A DNA stretch of 64,000 nt from Pseudoalteromonas luteoviolacea (GTDB taxonomy: Bacteria; Pseudomonadota; Gammaproteobacteria; Enterobacterales; Alteromonadaceae), in contig NZ_MAUJ01000001.1 of NCBI RefSeq assembly GCF_001696455.1, forward strand, positions 992,001-1,056,000, read 5' to 3'. Made by a program: the position numbers and the translations under genes. Within the stretch, counting starts at the first letter, position 1, and each line of letters starts with the position of its first letter. Of this stretch, positions 44,980-55,274 are shown piece by piece. The notes under the pieces are model-generated. The model searched no databases, was not told the origin of the DNA, and was given only the letters and a program-made list of their open reading frames with translations.

Positions 44980-46989
44980 ATGAATAAAATAAAATTCCCA
45001 ATCGCTGCAAGTTTTGCTGTACTTGCCTCAACCAGTGCGTATGCTGCTCCAATTAGTACGGGCGCGCCCACAACATTTGTTCACCTTTTTGAATGGTCAT
45101 GGCCAGATGTCGCCAAAGAGTGTGAAACATTTTTAGGCCCCCAAGGGTATGCTGCGGTTCAAGTATCTCCACCAAATGAACACATCACAGGCAGTCAATG
45201 GTGGACTAGATACCAACCAGTGAGTTACAAACTTAAAAGCCGAGGTGGTGATCGCAATGCTTTTGTGGATATGGTTTCTAGATGTAAAGCTGCTGGCGTA
45301 GATATCTATGTTGATGCGGTCATAAACCACATGGCACACGGCAGTGGTACAGGCACCGCTGGCAATACTTTCGGTAATAAGCAATACCCAACTTACAGCC
45401 CCAATGACTTTCACCAAACGTGCGCCATCAATCCAGAAGACTATGGAAACAATGCTTGGCGAGTTCAAAACTGCGAACTGGTAGGTTTACATGACCTAGA
45501 CACAGACACTCCCTACGTACAAACCCAACTAGCCAACTTTTTAAACGATTTGCTTTCAGTGGGTGTTGCAGGTTTCAGGTTAGACGCAAGCAAACATATG
45601 CCAGCCTCAGATATTGGCGATATTTTAGCAAAACTTAACAACGAGTCCGTTGTATTCCAAGAGGTTATCGACCAAGGAAGTGAAGCGATTAAAGCGTCTG
45701 ACTACTTCCAAAATGGGTTAGTAACAGAATTCAAATACAGCCTAAAACTGAGCGAAACATTTAAAACTGGCAAACTTGCATGGCTTAAAAATTTTGGTGA
45801 GCAATGGGGTTTTATGCCAAGTTACAAAGCCGTCGTATTCACAGATAATCATGACAATCAGCGAGGCCATGGTGGCGCAGGCTCAATCGTTACCTTCCAC
45901 GATGGAAAACTGTATGACCTAGCGAATGTCTTTATGTTGGCATATCCATATGGTTATCCAAAGGTGATGTCTAGCTATGAGTTTAATGGCAACACCGATG
46001 CGGGTGGCCCAACAGTGCCTGTTCATCAGGGCAACGCTTTAAACTGTCATGCTCAGCAATGGCAGTGTGAACACAGAAAACCATTCATTGCAGGGGCTAT
46101 GCGATTTAGAAATCACACAAACGATAATTGGACTGTTTCAAATTGGTGGGACAATGGTAATAACCAAATTGCTTTCTCTAGAGGCAACCAAGGTTTTGTT
46201 GCCATTAACCGAGAAGCTGCGAATATGTCAGTTAAGCTTCAAACAGGATTAAAGCCAGGCACATACTGCGATGAATTAAGCGGTGGAAAAAGTGCAAATC
46301 AATGCGTAGGAAGAACTGTAGTCGTTGACCAAGATGGAAACGCACAGGTTTCTTTAGGTGCAATGGACGCGATTGCCATTCATCATCAAAGTATTACTGG
46401 TGGGCTACCACCAGTTGGTGACTGGCAACGCACGGTTGTATTCATTAAGGCCGAAACTCAAAGTGGTCAAGATATGTTTATACGCGGAGGTCTGGATCAC
46501 AATGCAGCATCGCAGCGTGGTGTAAATTGTCAAGCCAACTCAAGCTTATGCCAAATCCCAATCAAACACCTTAACCTTCGCAACGGCACAACTGCGCCAT
46601 GGAAAACAGGTGATTTGCATTTAGATTGGCAAGCATCAGAAAGTGGGCAGTCATCTCAAGCACAGGGTAGCGCACTTGATTGGACCACCAACCAATGGCC
46701 ACTGCAATGGGGTGATAAGAAAACTTATGAATTACACGGCTTTGGAGAGTCAAGCTTAAATCAATGGGGTCCGCATTACTGGAAATTTGAGGTTGAAATG
46801 GATTGTAGTAAAACATACCAAGGCTGGTTTGAACTCAAAGCCTATGTGAAAAACGGCCAAGGCTGGGAAGATAACATCACACAGCAAAATCGACCTTATG
46901 TGAGTAATAATCACTTTGCAAAATGTGGCATGCTCAATATGTTTGAATTTGGAAAGCCCACCCACTTTATGCAAGCTTTAGCTTTATAA
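44980..46989 (+). CDS. Secreted alpha-amylase (GH13) with C-terminal extension
   Basis: A 669-residue protein from ATG 44980 behind GAGAGG, with a signal peptide ending AYA-A. The catalytic barrel has [27 protein letters not shown], the nucleophile Asp202 in FRLDASKH, the acid/base Glu in [10 protein letters not shown], and [13 protein letters not shown] with the third acid. Arg200, the Asn of TDNHDN and the Lys of YGYPKVMSS fit the chloride site of animal-type amylases. The last 190 or so residues (from about [12 protein letters not shown]) match the place and size of the cleaved C-terminal propeptide I recall for the P. haloplanktis enzyme, whose precursor length is the same. It hydrolyses starch outside the cell. 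Single gene with a strong terminator. Confidence 0.95.
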   Translation: MNKIKFPIAASFAVLASTSAYAAPISTGAPTTFVHLFEWSWPDVAKECETFLGPQGYAAVQVSPPNEHITGSQWWTRYQPVSYKLKSRGGDRNAFVDMVSRCKAAGVDIYVDAVINHMAHGSGTGTAGNTFGNKQYPTYSPNDFHQTCAINPEDYGNNAWRVQNCELVGLHDLDTDTPYVQTQLANFLNDLLSVGVAGFRLDASKHMPASDIGDILAKLNNESVVFQEVIDQGSEAIKASDYFQNGLVTEFKYSLKLSETFKTGKLAWLKNFGEQWGFMPSYKAVVFTDNHDNQRGHGGAGSIVTFHDGKLYDLANVFMLAYPYGYPKVMSSYEFNGNTDAGGPTVPVHQGNALNCHAQQWQCEHRKPFIAGAMRFRNHTNDNWTVSNWWDNGNNQIAFSRGNQGFVAINREAANMSVKLQTGLKPGTYCDELSGGKSANQCVGRTVVVDQDGNAQVSLGAMDAIAIHHQSITGGLPPVGDWQRTVVFIKAETQSGQDMFIRGGLDHNAASQRGVNCQANSSLCQIPIKHLNLRNGTTAPWKTGDLHLDWQASESGQSSQAQGSALDWTTNQWPLQWGDKKTYELHGFGESSLNQWGPHYWKFEVEMDCSKTYQGWFELKAYVKNGQGWEDNITQQNRPYVSNNHFAKCGMLNMFEFGKPTHFMQALAL

Positions 46990-47047
46990 GCCATTTAAAT
47001 TAAAAACAGACTGACAGCCAATTAATCTCCCTTTGGTTATCAGACCA

Positions 47048-47080
47048 AAGCAACCACGGCAATGCTATGGTTGCTTTTTT
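47048..47080 (+). terminator. Terminator of the amylase gene
   Basis: AAGCAACCA (47048-47056), 11-nt loop, TGGTTGCTT (47068-47076), then TTTT. A textbook Rho-independent terminator; mesD ends 21 bp further on the other strand. Confidence 0.85.
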
Positions 47081-47100
47081 ATCATTAGAGATAGGCAAGG

Positions 47101-48132
47101 TTATTGAGTTAAAAGCTCTTTACGCACAATCTCGGCACCAGCGCTTAGTGCACTTAATTTGTCTCTTGCAACTGAGCGTGATAACGGGGCTAAGCCACAG
47201 TTTGTGCACGGGTACAACTTATCAGCGTCAACATACTTTAAGGCCTTGCGTAGTGTGTCTGCCACTTCTTCCGGTGTCTCGATGGTATTTGTTGCAACAT
47301 CAATTGCACCAACCATGATTTTTTTCCCTCGCACCAACTCGAGTAATTCAATCGGCACACGAGAGTTGTGGCACTCTAATGAAATAATATCGATGTTCGA
47401 TTGCTTGAGCTTTGGAAATACTTCTTCGTACTGTCGCCATTCAGAACCCAGCGTCTTTTTCCAATCCGTATTCGCTTTAATGCCATAGCCGTAACAAATA
47501 TGCACTGCGGTTTCGCACTTTAAGCCTTCGATTGCTCTTTCTAAACACGCAATGCCCCAAGCATTGACTTCCTCAAAAAACACATTGAATGCTGGCTCAT
47601 CAAACTGAATAATATCAACGCCTGCCGCTTCGAGTTCTTTAGCTTCTTGATTGAGTATCTTTGCAAATTCCCAAGCCAGCTTTTCTCGACTTTGATAATG
47701 GGCATCGTACAACGTGTCGATCATCGTCATAGGGCCTGGCAGTGCCCATTTAATTGGCTTATCTGTTTGCGAGCGAAGAAATTTGGCATCTTCAACGAAC
47801 ACAGACTTTTGGCGACTAACCGGACCAACAACGGTTGGTACGCTGGCATCATAACGATTACGAATGCGAACCGTCTCACGCTTTTCAAAATCTACGCCGT
47901 CTAAATGCTCAATAAAAGTTGTTACAAAATGCTGTCGAGTTTGTTCTCCGTCACTGACAATATCAACACCAGAAAATTCCTGCTCTTGCAACGATACGCG
48001 AAGCGCATCATGTTTACCACTAACCAGTGCTTCCCCTTCAAGTTTCCAAGGAGACCAAAGTACTTCAGGCTCAGCAAGCCAAGAAGGTTTAGGTAAACTA
48101 CCCGCCGTCGATGTTGGTAATAAAGTTTTCAT
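47101..48132 (-). CDS. mesD: Folate-independent core methionine synthase MesD
   Basis: A 343-residue protein from ATG 48132 (MKTLLPTSTAGSLPKP). It corresponds to the C-terminal catalytic half of MetE only. The zinc ligands of MetE appear in order: VHICYGYG (His, Cys), ISLECHNSR (Glu), PCTNCGLAP (Cys). There is no N-terminal folate-binding half, so methyltetrahydrofolate polyglutamate is unlikely to be the donor. The gene follows a DUF1852 gene, the partner called MesX in published work on MesD-type methionine synthases. A MetJ operator heads the pair. It should methylate homocysteine to methionine; the natural methyl donor is not known from sequence. Confidence 0.85.
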   Translation of the reverse strand: MKTLLPTSTAGSLPKPSWLAEPEVLWSPWKLEGEALVSGKHDALRVSLQEQEFSGVDIVSDGEQTRQHFVTTFIEHLDGVDFEKRETVRIRNRYDASVPTVVGPVSRQKSVFVEDAKFLRSQTDKPIKWALPGPMTMIDTLYDAHYQSREKLAWEFAKILNQEAKELEAAGVDIIQFDEPAFNVFFEEVNAWGIACLERAIEGLKCETAVHICYGYGIKANTDWKKTLGSEWRQYEEVFPKLKQSNIDIISLECHNSRVPIELLELVRGKKIMVGAIDVATNTIETPEEVADTLRKALKYVDADKLYPCTNCGLAPLSRSVARDKLSALSAGAEIVRKELLTQ

Positions 48133-48171
48133 AATAAATGCCGCTGTATTATTAATTTGTTTTAAGTTTTC

Positions 48172-48235
48172 GTTAGCTTGTCTTTTGAAGCGAGCTCTAT
48201 CTGATAACGAGCTAGAGCTGCCAATGCAAGCTAAC
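48172..48235. repeat. Structured gap between mesX and mesD
   Basis: GTTAGCTTG (48172-48180) and CAAGCTAAC (48227-48235) are perfect 9-bp inverted arms. Inside them AGCTCT (48193-48198) can pair with AGAGCT (48214-48219). The 125-bp gap is long for a two-gene operon, so the structure may tune mesD expression relative to mesX. Confidence 0.5.
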
Positions 48236-48257
48236 AAACTATCGATTATTCACTTCG

Positions 48258-49232
48258 TTAAGCGTAACTTGCTGACCATTGCTCAAGAATAGTCTGATAG
48301 GGTTTAATGAAATTCTCTTCAGCAAACTTACCTTGCTCTTTCGCTAATCGACTGCGTTCCTCTCTGTCATACACAATTTGCGTAATCGAATGGTCAAGAT
48401 TTTTAAGGTTTGGCTTATAACAAGCACCTGCAACAGCGTTTGCATTATATATTTCTGGGCGATAAATTCGTTGGAAAGTACCCATCGTGCTTATGGTGCT
48501 GATCAACTCAAGGTTACTGTAGTCGTTAAGTAAGTCACCAAAGAAGTAAAAAGCAAATGGTGCCACACTGTTTGGCGGCATGAAGTAACGAACTTGTAAG
48601 CCCATTTTCTTAAAATACTGCTCGGTTAACGAAGACTCATTGGGTAAGTACTCAAATCCTAACACTGGGTGCTGATTTTCTGTTTTATGATACGTTTTGT
48701 TATCAGATACACTGAGACAAATCACGGGCGGCTTTTTAAAATTGTTCTTATAAGTCTCTGAATTAACAAAATACTTAAACAGTTTACCATGCAAGTCTCC
48801 AAAGTTATCTGGAATACTAAATTGTGGCTGATCTTTGTTGTGATCTAGCAGTAACACGCTAAAGTCATAGTCTCGAACATAAGATGAGAAGTTGTTACCA
48901 ACAATACCTTCGATTCGCTCACCTGTTTTGTTGTCTAAGACGTATGTTTTTAATACTTCAATTGAGGGAAAGGTCTCACCACTACCTTCTATATCCATAT
49001 CCACAGAAACAATCTCAAGCTCAACTGAATATCGATCACCAGCGGGATTATCCCAATGAGCCAAAGCGTTAAAGCTATTATCGATCATTTGTAAAGCATT
49101 ACGTAAGTTTGCCTGGCGGCTCTCGCCTCTTGCTAAGTTAGCAAAGTTAGTTGTAATACGCGTGCTATTTGACGGGTGATAATTCTCGTCAAGACGAAGG
49201 CTCTTAATTGAAAACGTAAATTCTTTATTCAT
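48258..49232 (-). CDS. mesX: DUF1852 protein MesX, partner of MesD
   Basis: A 324-residue soluble protein of the DUF1852 family. Distinctive stretches are DENYHPSNSTRITTNFANLA, GFEYLPNESSLTEQYF and RYFMPPNSVAPFAFYFFGD. Work on folate-independent methionine synthases found that MesD needs this protein, and the pair probably needs oxygen. Here mesX comes first and mesD second, behind three tandem MetJ boxes 122 bp upstream of mesX. Confidence 0.85.
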   Translation of the reverse strand: MNKEFTFSIKSLRLDENYHPSNSTRITTNFANLARGESRQANLRNALQMIDNSFNALAHWDNPAGDRYSVELEIVSVDMDIEGSGETFPSIEVLKTYVLDNKTGERIEGIVGNNFSSYVRDYDFSVLLLDHNKDQPQFSIPDNFGDLHGKLFKYFVNSETYKNNFKKPPVICLSVSDNKTYHKTENQHPVLGFEYLPNESSLTEQYFKKMGLQVRYFMPPNSVAPFAFYFFGDLLNDYSNLELISTISTMGTFQRIYRPEIYNANAVAGACYKPNLKNLDHSITQIVYDREERSRLAKEQGKFAEENFIKPYQTILEQWSASYA

Positions 49233-49729
49233 GATGATCTGTATCCAAATTTTAGGTAAAACCTTAAATAATTTCTCCCCCTAGACTCGGCAAAATAGCC
49301 TTACCTTATAATTCTAAAATCGGATGTTTGGTTTACATTCCTTCAAGCTTTTTAGAATTCTAGACGTCTAGAGCTTTTCGTTGAGTAAGTTATACGTGGA
49401 TACCGAGTTATTTCAAAATGTTATAAATTCAAATTAATCATGAGTAAAATTCATAATCAATGAATCCGCGGCCTCCAGAGGACTTCTAGCCATCTTGACG
49501 TAAACTAATGTACAACGTGAGGTAAATTCATAAATAGCCTTACTTGCAAAATGTCAGCCGTCACCAGACCAATTTAAAATACTAACCCTATGTTTTATAT
49601 ACACTAACCATTGTTAAGAATATTGAAAACTGGACGTTACTTAGTCAAATATGGTTAAAAACAGCATGGTGCGAACGTAATTTCATTCATGTAGTATTGC
49701 AGCCCCAAATATTAAAAATGTTGAATGGA
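49233..49729. promoter_or_regulatory. Regulatory region between mesX and the TauE-like gene
   Basis: A 497-bp gap without a credible gene, between divergent genes. It holds the MetJ operator (49354-49377). The right half, toward the TauE-like gene, is AT-rich with no clear operator. No riboswitch-like conserved core was recognised. Confidence 0.5.
49354..49377. promoter_or_regulatory. MetJ operator: three tandem met boxes
   Basis: AGAATTCT-AGACGTCT-AGAGCTTT: three abutting 8-bp units matching the met box AGACGTCT at 6, 8 and 5 of 8 positions. MetJ binds cooperatively to two or more such tandem boxes with S-adenosylmethionine. The position, 122 bp upstream of mesX, implies repression of mesXD when methionine is plentiful. 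Confidence 0.85.
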
Positions 49730-50545
49730 ATGAGTGAATTGCTGTTGTTGATTGTTTATTGCGCACTGCTAGGCAGCGGTGTAGGCTTTTTGGCTGGGCT
49801 ACTCGGTATTGGTGGCGGATTAGTCATTGTCCCCATATTAAGTATTATTTTACTTCAATTTGAAGTGTTACCAGCTGACCAAGTAGTTGTAGCTGCGATT
49901 GCAACATCGTTGGCGTCTATCCTGTTTACCTCGACTTCTTCGGCCATTGCGCACCATAAGAATGGCAACGTCCCTTGGGAGCTAGCACCGTGGATAATGA
50001 CGGGTGTCGCGCTAGGAGCTCTAATAAGCGGGTTCTTAGCCGCCATGTTGCCAGAACAAATTGTCAGATGGGTATTCGTGATAAGCGTCGCGCTCATATC
50101 TGTGAAAATGTTTTATAGCAGTGCAAAAAGCGAACCTGATGAAGAGCGCAAAATGCCAAATAAAGGCCTGCTTACAGTATTAACCACAATTACTGGTGGG
50201 CTGTCTGCAATGATTGGTATAGGCGGTGGCGCTTTGTTAGTGCCTCTGCTGACTTTCTTTTCTGTCAACATGAAAAAGGCCATCGGCTGTGCTTCAGCAT
50301 GTGGGATCGTTATCGCATTATTTGGTTCAATCGGCTATATCAGCTCAGGTAGTGCACACTTTGACTTAAAAGATGGTTTTGCCGGGTTTGTTTACTTACC
50401 TGCATTATTGGGCATTGTTTGCACTTCTTGGTTTACCGCGCCTTTGGGTGCCAAAGCAACAAACTACCTGCCAGTCTCAACGGTTAAAAAAATATTTTCA
50501 GTGCTGTTAGTGGTCATGGCGGCGAATATGATCTTTAGTCAATAA
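49730..50545 (+). CDS. TauE/SafE-family membrane exporter
   Basis: A 271-residue protein; ATG 49730 (MSELLLLIVYC) is taken as start, since the upstream extension lacks a site and is not hydrophobic. About eight TM helices in two halves, each with the family repeat: GFLAGLLGIGGGLVIVP in the first and GGLSAMIGIGGGALLVPLL in the second. TauE/SafE proteins export sulfite, sulfoacetate or related organic anions. It is divergent from mesX but lies about 350 bp from the MetJ boxes, so shared control is uncertain. Confidence 0.9.
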   Translation: MSELLLLIVYCALLGSGVGFLAGLLGIGGGLVIVPILSIILLQFEVLPADQVVVAAIATSLASILFTSTSSAIAHHKNGNVPWELAPWIMTGVALGALISGFLAAMLPEQIVRWVFVISVALISVKMFYSSAKSEPDEERKMPNKGLLTVLTTITGGLSAMIGIGGGALLVPLLTFFSVNMKKAIGCASACGIVIALFGSIGYISSGSAHFDLKDGFAGFVYLPALLGIVCTSWFTAPLGAKATNYLPVSTVKKIFSVLLVVMAANMIFSQ

Positions 50546-50554
50546 TTTCCATTT

Positions 50555-50582
50555 GAGGGCCAGTTACTTTAAACAGGCCCTC
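50555..50582 (+). terminator. Hairpin after the TauE-like gene
   Basis: GAGGGCC (50555-50561) and GGCCCTC (50576-50582), 10 bp after the stop. No T-run follows. Confidence 0.55.
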
Positions 50583-50626
50583 TCAGTAAATCTAAACGCA
50601 GTGGGCATCTATCGGTTTAGGTTGAA

Positions 50627-51196
50627 TCACTGCCCAACCAACGTCATTTGTGTCCCTACAAGTACTAAAAACCAAAATACTAACCCAATAAAAATCCACA
50701 CAAAGTTTAGTAGAGTAAATCTATCATTGGCACTTCCCGAAGGATCGGAACTGGCCAAGTTTGCAAGTGTTTGCGCCTTGTATAAGCAAAAACTTGATAC
50801 AAATAAGGTAATGTACATTGCGAATGCACTAAATGGTAAGCCTATTCCTTTCTCTGATAAACGGCCTACGATATTACCAAGTACCGATAGCACAACGAAT
50901 ACAGTTGCGAAATGCGTTAAGCTACTTGGCTTTTCTTTGAGATTGATTTCATATTTGGCTTCAAATAGTGAAAACAACGAATGCGCGAAAAAGATTGAAA
51001 AAATACCTCTCGCAATAGGCCAAACATCATCACCATGGCTCTTTTTATATTCGCTCCAATGTTTGTAAAACCAATAAACGGAATAAAACCCAAACGTCAT
51101 TAGATTAAGTGTCCAAAACTTTCTCGCAGATACGATATAAAATTGCATTTCTGCAGGTTCGTCTGTAACCGACTTAGGTAAAACTTCTTCTGTCAT
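50627..51196 (-). CDS. Hypothetical membrane protein (DUF4234-like start)
   Basis: A 189-residue protein behind GAGGAA. After a soluble start, SARKFWTLNLMTFGFYSVYW followed by FYKHWSEYKK resembles the DUF4234 opening; three or four further hydrophobic segments follow, the last at 165-187. No catalytic motif is seen. It lies between the TauE-like gene (convergent) and the glucan locus but ends upstream of the latter's last terminator, so it is not part of that operon. Confidence 0.6.
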   Translation of the reverse strand: MTEEVLPKSVTDEPAEMQFYIVSARKFWTLNLMTFGFYSVYWFYKHWSEYKKSHGDDVWPIARGIFSIFFAHSLFSLFEAKYEINLKEKPSSLTHFATVFVVLSVLGNIVGRLSEKGIGLPFSAFAMYITLFVSSFCLYKAQTLANLASSDPSGSANDRFTLLNFVWIFIGLVFWFLVLVGTQMTLVGQ

Positions 51197-51351
51197 TGCT
51201 TCCTCTGTGTTAATTTTTCTTGATGGAGTAACTTGCTGGAAACCATGCCATGCAAATGCAATTTGTGCAATGATTCTTGTGAAACCAAATTAGTTTGGAT
51301 GAACAGTGGTTACACCTTTTCAATGCTATGTTTGTGCATTTAGAATAAAGC

Positions 51352-51375
51352 GGCCACCAAAAATATCTGGTGGCC
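51352..51375 (-). terminator. Terminator of the glucan operon
   Basis: GGCCACCA (51352-51359), 8-nt loop, TGGTGGCC (51368-51375), 10 bp after the GH3 stop on the minus strand. The T-run is short (CTTTATT). Confidence 0.6.
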
Positions 51376-51384
51376 ATGATTATT

Positions 51385-53925
51385 TTAATTACAAGAAACA
51401 ATGAACGTTTCAGCGGCTGATGTTCGTAACGCGACTTTACTCAACTCAAGCTTAGCGTCTCCATTGAACGCAATACTAAAAGGAGACTCTGTGTGCGATA
51501 ACCTAGCGCCAAGACTTTCAAAACACGCCATAGGCACTGCGATTCTTTGCCATTGGCTTTTAAGTTTTGAATGCGGTATTTCCACCTTTGACTTGCATGG
51601 TATGTCACCGGTACAGCTCATACCAACTGTGGCCATAGAAATAGTGCCCTCTTTCACGGCGATATCAAACGTTAAGTATGCATTCGAATCTACGTAAGCA
51701 CTCAAATCCTCAGCAAAACCATGTTTACTAATCAACTTAACACCCGCTTCCCTAGCCCCTTTGAGCAAAAGTTGAATACTGTCTTCTTGTACAAAGCGAT
51801 CGATCGTTCGAAACTCAAGTCCCTCTAACTGTGCGCTACTAGATTTAACTAACTGGCGCTTGCCATTTGCTGTAATGTAAAGTGCCCAAGGCTTCTTTGG
51901 CTGCACATCGTAAAGAAGTTCCTCTTCATTAACACTTGAGCTTATATCAAAAGATTCATTCAGGGTGTCATCTAGGGTATCAGTCATCGAATAATTCAAT
52001 CCGTAACCATAAGGAAATAATGGCAATTCTTCATCAAAGCGATTTGCATGTTGTGTCGGTGATTTAGGCCACGAAAACGATAAAGTACCAGAGAAGTCAT
52101 GTTGTACTTGAGCACTTTTATTTCTAAAAAGCACATCAGCGACACCACCTCCTTCTGAACCAGGTAACCAAAGCGCCACAAATGCATCACTGGCGTTCAG
52201 TTCTGCATTAACCCACAAGGGGCGACCACTAATAAACAATGACACAACGGGTATACCTTGAGACTTAAGGGACTTTATTAACTGTAAATCCTTTTTGTCA
52301 CCGTACTGATAGGCCAAATGCGGTCTATCACCTTGCCCTTCTGCGTATGGCTCTTCGCCAAACACGACAATTGCAACATCAGGCATTTTACTTTGCTCAA
52401 AAGAGCCATCCACACTTAACGTAACTTCACCGCCCGCTTTTTCTACTTGCTGCCTAATGCCTTCATAAATTGAGGTCCCTCCGGGAAAGTCTGCATTGGT
52501 ATTGTTTGTACCTTGCCAAGTAATCGTCCATCCTCCAGACTGTTTACCGATGTTATCAGCACCATCACCACTCACTAAAATAGTTTGATTAGGCGATAGA
52601 GGTAAAATTCCAGCTTTGTTCTTTAACAGGACCAGTGACTTACGTACCGCCTCTCTGGCAAGCGCTCGATGCTCTTTATTGCCCATTATCCGGCTATCAC
52701 CTGCATAGCGGCGATGTGCAGGGCTTGGCTTATTAAATAAGCCCGCTCGCAACTTTACTCTTAAGATGCGGCTAACTGCGTCATCGACTCGACTTTTAGG
52801 GATCGTGCCATCTTTTACCTGTTCGACGGTATTGTAAAACAAAGGCTTCCAGCTTTTTGTTGGGGCCATAAACATGTCTAACCCTGCGTTTATAGCTTGG
52901 GGACAGCTCTCATTCGTACACCCTTGGATCTGCCCATGCCCATTCCAATCCCCGACAACAAACCCATCAAAACCCATTTGGCCTTTTAACACTGTGGTCA
53001 ACAAGTATTGATTGCCATGTATCTTATCGCCATGCCAGCTGTTAAAAGAGGCCATGACTGACTGTGCACCAGCTTTGAGCCCACCGACATAACCTTGCGC
53101 ATGCACCTTAAACAAAGTCGTTTCGTTGTCGACGTTATCCCCTTGATCATCGCCTTGAATTGTACCGCCATCACCAACAAAATGTTTTACTGTGCTAATC
53201 ACGTGTTGATCTTTAAAGAGCGCTCCAGATCGCCCATTGCCTTGTAAACCTCTAACGATGGAATACGCATAACCTCTCACAATTTCGGGATCTTCAGAAT
53301 ACCCTTCATACGTTCTCCCCCATCTGTCATCCCTAACAGTGGCAACCGTTGGCGCAAAAATCCAATCGATGCCCGTGGCTAGCACTTCTTTTGCGGTTAC
53401 TTGTGCGATTCTCTCAATCAATTTCGGATCATTAGCAGCACCCAAGCCGATATTATGGGGAAATAAAGTCGCACCAATCACGTTATTGTGTCCATGGACC
53501 GCGTCTGTTCCCCACATTGTTGGAATGGTAGAACCATCTACAGACGCATCTATCGATGCTTGATACATAGATTCTGCCAATGCCACCCAATCACCCACAG
53601 AAGCATGCTTGTTACCATTTGGAAATGCACCGCCACCATTTAAGTACGAACCAAAACCGTACTTGCGCATATCTTCAACGGTGATATCACGTATTTCAGG
53701 TTGAATCATTTGCGCTACTTTTTGTTCAACGGTCATCTCGCTAAGTAGCCTTTTTACACGCACCTCTATATCTTTGGATACTGCCACCTCTGAAGAAATA
53801 TGTGGCCAAATAGACGGGTCTTTATCTTTCGTTGTTTGTGTATCAAGTTGCTTGGATTGTTCGCAAGCGCTGAGAAGGCTGATCATGCTAACGCACAATA
53901 AGGCTTTTTGTTTAATATTTTTCAT
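51385..53925 (-). CDS. GH3 exo-beta-glucanase lipoprotein
   Basis: An 846-residue protein. The signal [20 protein letters not shown] leads to Cys21, a lipobox, so the enzyme is membrane-anchored. The (alpha/beta)8 domain has [19 protein letters not shown] and the nucleophile Asp326 in [10 protein letters not shown]. The second GH3 domain (about 430-650) follows, with [15 protein letters not shown] and the acid/base region [13 protein letters not shown] beta-sandwich C-terminal domain occupies about 680-846. Length and layout match exo-1,3/1,4-beta-glucanases of Pseudoalteromonas (ExoP type). It would release glucose from oligosaccharide ends in the periplasm. It overlaps the MFS gene by 4 bp and is the last gene of the locus. 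Confidence 0.92.
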   Translation of the reverse strand: MKNIKQKALLCVSMISLLSACEQSKQLDTQTTKDKDPSIWPHISSEVAVSKDIEVRVKRLLSEMTVEQKVAQMIQPEIRDITVEDMRKYGFGSYLNGGGAFPNGNKHASVGDWVALAESMYQASIDASVDGSTIPTMWGTDAVHGHNNVIGATLFPHNIGLGAANDPKLIERIAQVTAKEVLATGIDWIFAPTVATVRDDRWGRTYEGYSEDPEIVRGYAYSIVRGLQGNGRSGALFKDQHVISTVKHFVGDGGTIQGDDQGDNVDNETTLFKVHAQGYVGGLKAGAQSVMASFNSWHGDKIHGNQYLLTTVLKGQMGFDGFVVGDWNGHGQIQGCTNESCPQAINAGLDMFMAPTKSWKPLFYNTVEQVKDGTIPKSRVDDAVSRILRVKLRAGLFNKPSPAHRRYAGDSRIMGNKEHRALAREAVRKSLVLLKNKAGILPLSPNQTILVSGDGADNIGKQSGGWTITWQGTNNTNADFPGGTSIYEGIRQQVEKAGGEVTLSVDGSFEQSKMPDVAIVVFGEEPYAEGQGDRPHLAYQYGDKKDLQLIKSLKSQGIPVVSLFISGRPLWVNAELNASDAFVALWLPGSEGGGVADVLFRNKSAQVQHDFSGTLSFSWPKSPTQHANRFDEELPLFPYGYGLNYSMTDTLDDTLNESFDISSSVNEEELLYDVQPKKPWALYITANGKRQLVKSSSAQLEGLEFRTIDRFVQEDSIQLLLKGAREAGVKLISKHGFAEDLSAYVDSNAYLTFDIAVKEGTISMATVGMSCTGDIPCKSKVEIPHSKLKSQWQRIAVPMACFESLGARLSHTESPFSIAFNGDAKLELSKVALRTSAAETFIVSCN

Positions 53926-55181
53926 TGCATGGCTTCCTTACTAGGCTTTTTATGACATCCCCAAAGGCCAAAGTAAGCAATGAAGATATAACACGCTGCT
54001 GGCAAAAAGAATGAGCTTTCAAGCCCGATATTGTCGGCAAGTAGCCCTTGCAAAATCGGAATGATCGCACCACCAACTATCGCTAAACACAATAAACCGG
54101 AGCCACGACTTGCCTCTTTGCCTAAACCCGAAATGGCCAAACTAAAAATGGTTGGGAACATTATTGAGTTAAACAAGCCAACGGCAAGCATGGCCCACAT
54201 TGCCAATGCCCCCGTTTGATTTACTGCAAAAATAACCAGCATCATCGAGACGACAGCATTAAAAGCCAACACTTTCCCACCTGCTACTTTTTGCATAATC
54301 GCTGCACCAATAAAACGCCCCACCATTGCGCCCCCCCAATAATACGCAATGAGCTTAGCGGCTTGCGCTTCATCCAAACCCGCTATACTGGGTTGATGTA
54401 AAAAGCTCACCAGAAAACTGCCAATTGACACTTCTGCGCCCACATATAAAAAGATACCTACCGCACCGAGAATTAAATGCGGATATTCTGTTAGTGGTCT
54501 TGCGTTTGTTGACGGTTCATCACTTTGTTCAACCAGTTTCGGTAACTTAAGAACAGCAAAAATAATTGCCAAAATACCCAATGCTGTCGCGAGTAAGAGG
54601 TATGGCACTTTTACCGCATCGGCACCACTTGATACGGTCTCTTGCCCAGATGAAAACAAAAGGTAAGCACCAAAAAATGGCGCAATAGTCGTCCCCAAAG
54701 AATTAAATGCCTGTGTCAGCGTTAGTCTTGATGGCGCGGTTTCTGGCTTGCCCAGTGCGCTTACATAAGGGTTAGCAGACACTTGTAATACCGTTATGCC
54801 AGACGCCAGCACAAACAGCGCAAGTAAAAATACTTCATACAATCCAATAATCGCTGCTGGTACAAATAACACGCACCCCAACGCAGCAATTACAAGACCG
54901 AGTACAATCCCCTTTTGAAACCCGATCCGACCTACCAGATTTCCTGCAGGGATTGAGACGATGACATACGCGCCAAAAAAGCAAAACTGCACTAACATGG
55001 CTTGTGTGTAACTTAGCTGAAACGCGCCTTTCAGGTAAGGAATTAAAATATCGTTCAGGCAGGTAATAAATCCCCACATGAAAAATAGACTTGTAAGTGC
55101 AGACAATGCAAAACCAATGTTTTTAGGATAGCCAGAAGATTGGTCCACATGCGCTGCTTTTGAAGCAAACTCGGTTGCCAT
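53922..55181 (-). CDS. Sugar MFS transporter (FucP/GluP type)
   Basis: A 419-residue permease from ATG 55181 ([12 protein letters not shown]) behind GGAG. It has twelve hydrophobic segments. [20 protein letters not shown] and [20 protein letters not shown] are typical of the fucose/glucose:H+ symporter family, as are [14 protein letters not shown] and [20 protein letters not shown]. In this locus glucose from the GH3 enzyme is the likely substrate. It overlaps the GH3 gene by 4 bp (ATGA). Confidence 0.92.
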   Translation of the reverse strand: MATEFASKAAHVDQSSGYPKNIGFALSALTSLFFMWGFITCLNDILIPYLKGAFQLSYTQAMLVQFCFFGAYVIVSIPAGNLVGRIGFQKGIVLGLVIAALGCVLFVPAAIIGLYEVFLLALFVLASGITVLQVSANPYVSALGKPETAPSRLTLTQAFNSLGTTIAPFFGAYLLFSSGQETVSSGADAVKVPYLLLATALGILAIIFAVLKLPKLVEQSDEPSTNARPLTEYPHLILGAVGIFLYVGAEVSIGSFLVSFLHQPSIAGLDEAQAAKLIAYYWGGAMVGRFIGAAIMQKVAGGKVLAFNAVVSMMLVIFAVNQTGALAMWAMLAVGLFNSIMFPTIFSLAISGLGKEASRGSGLLCLAIVGGAIIPILQGLLADNIGLESSFFLPAACYIFIAYFGLWGCHKKPSKEAMQ

Positions 55182-55274
55182 AATAAATAACTCCAACAAG
55201 CACCAAGTTATGCAGCAGCCTGTGCTGCATACTCGACGCTCTAAAATAACTAAGAGATAAGAAAGTGGTTAGAT

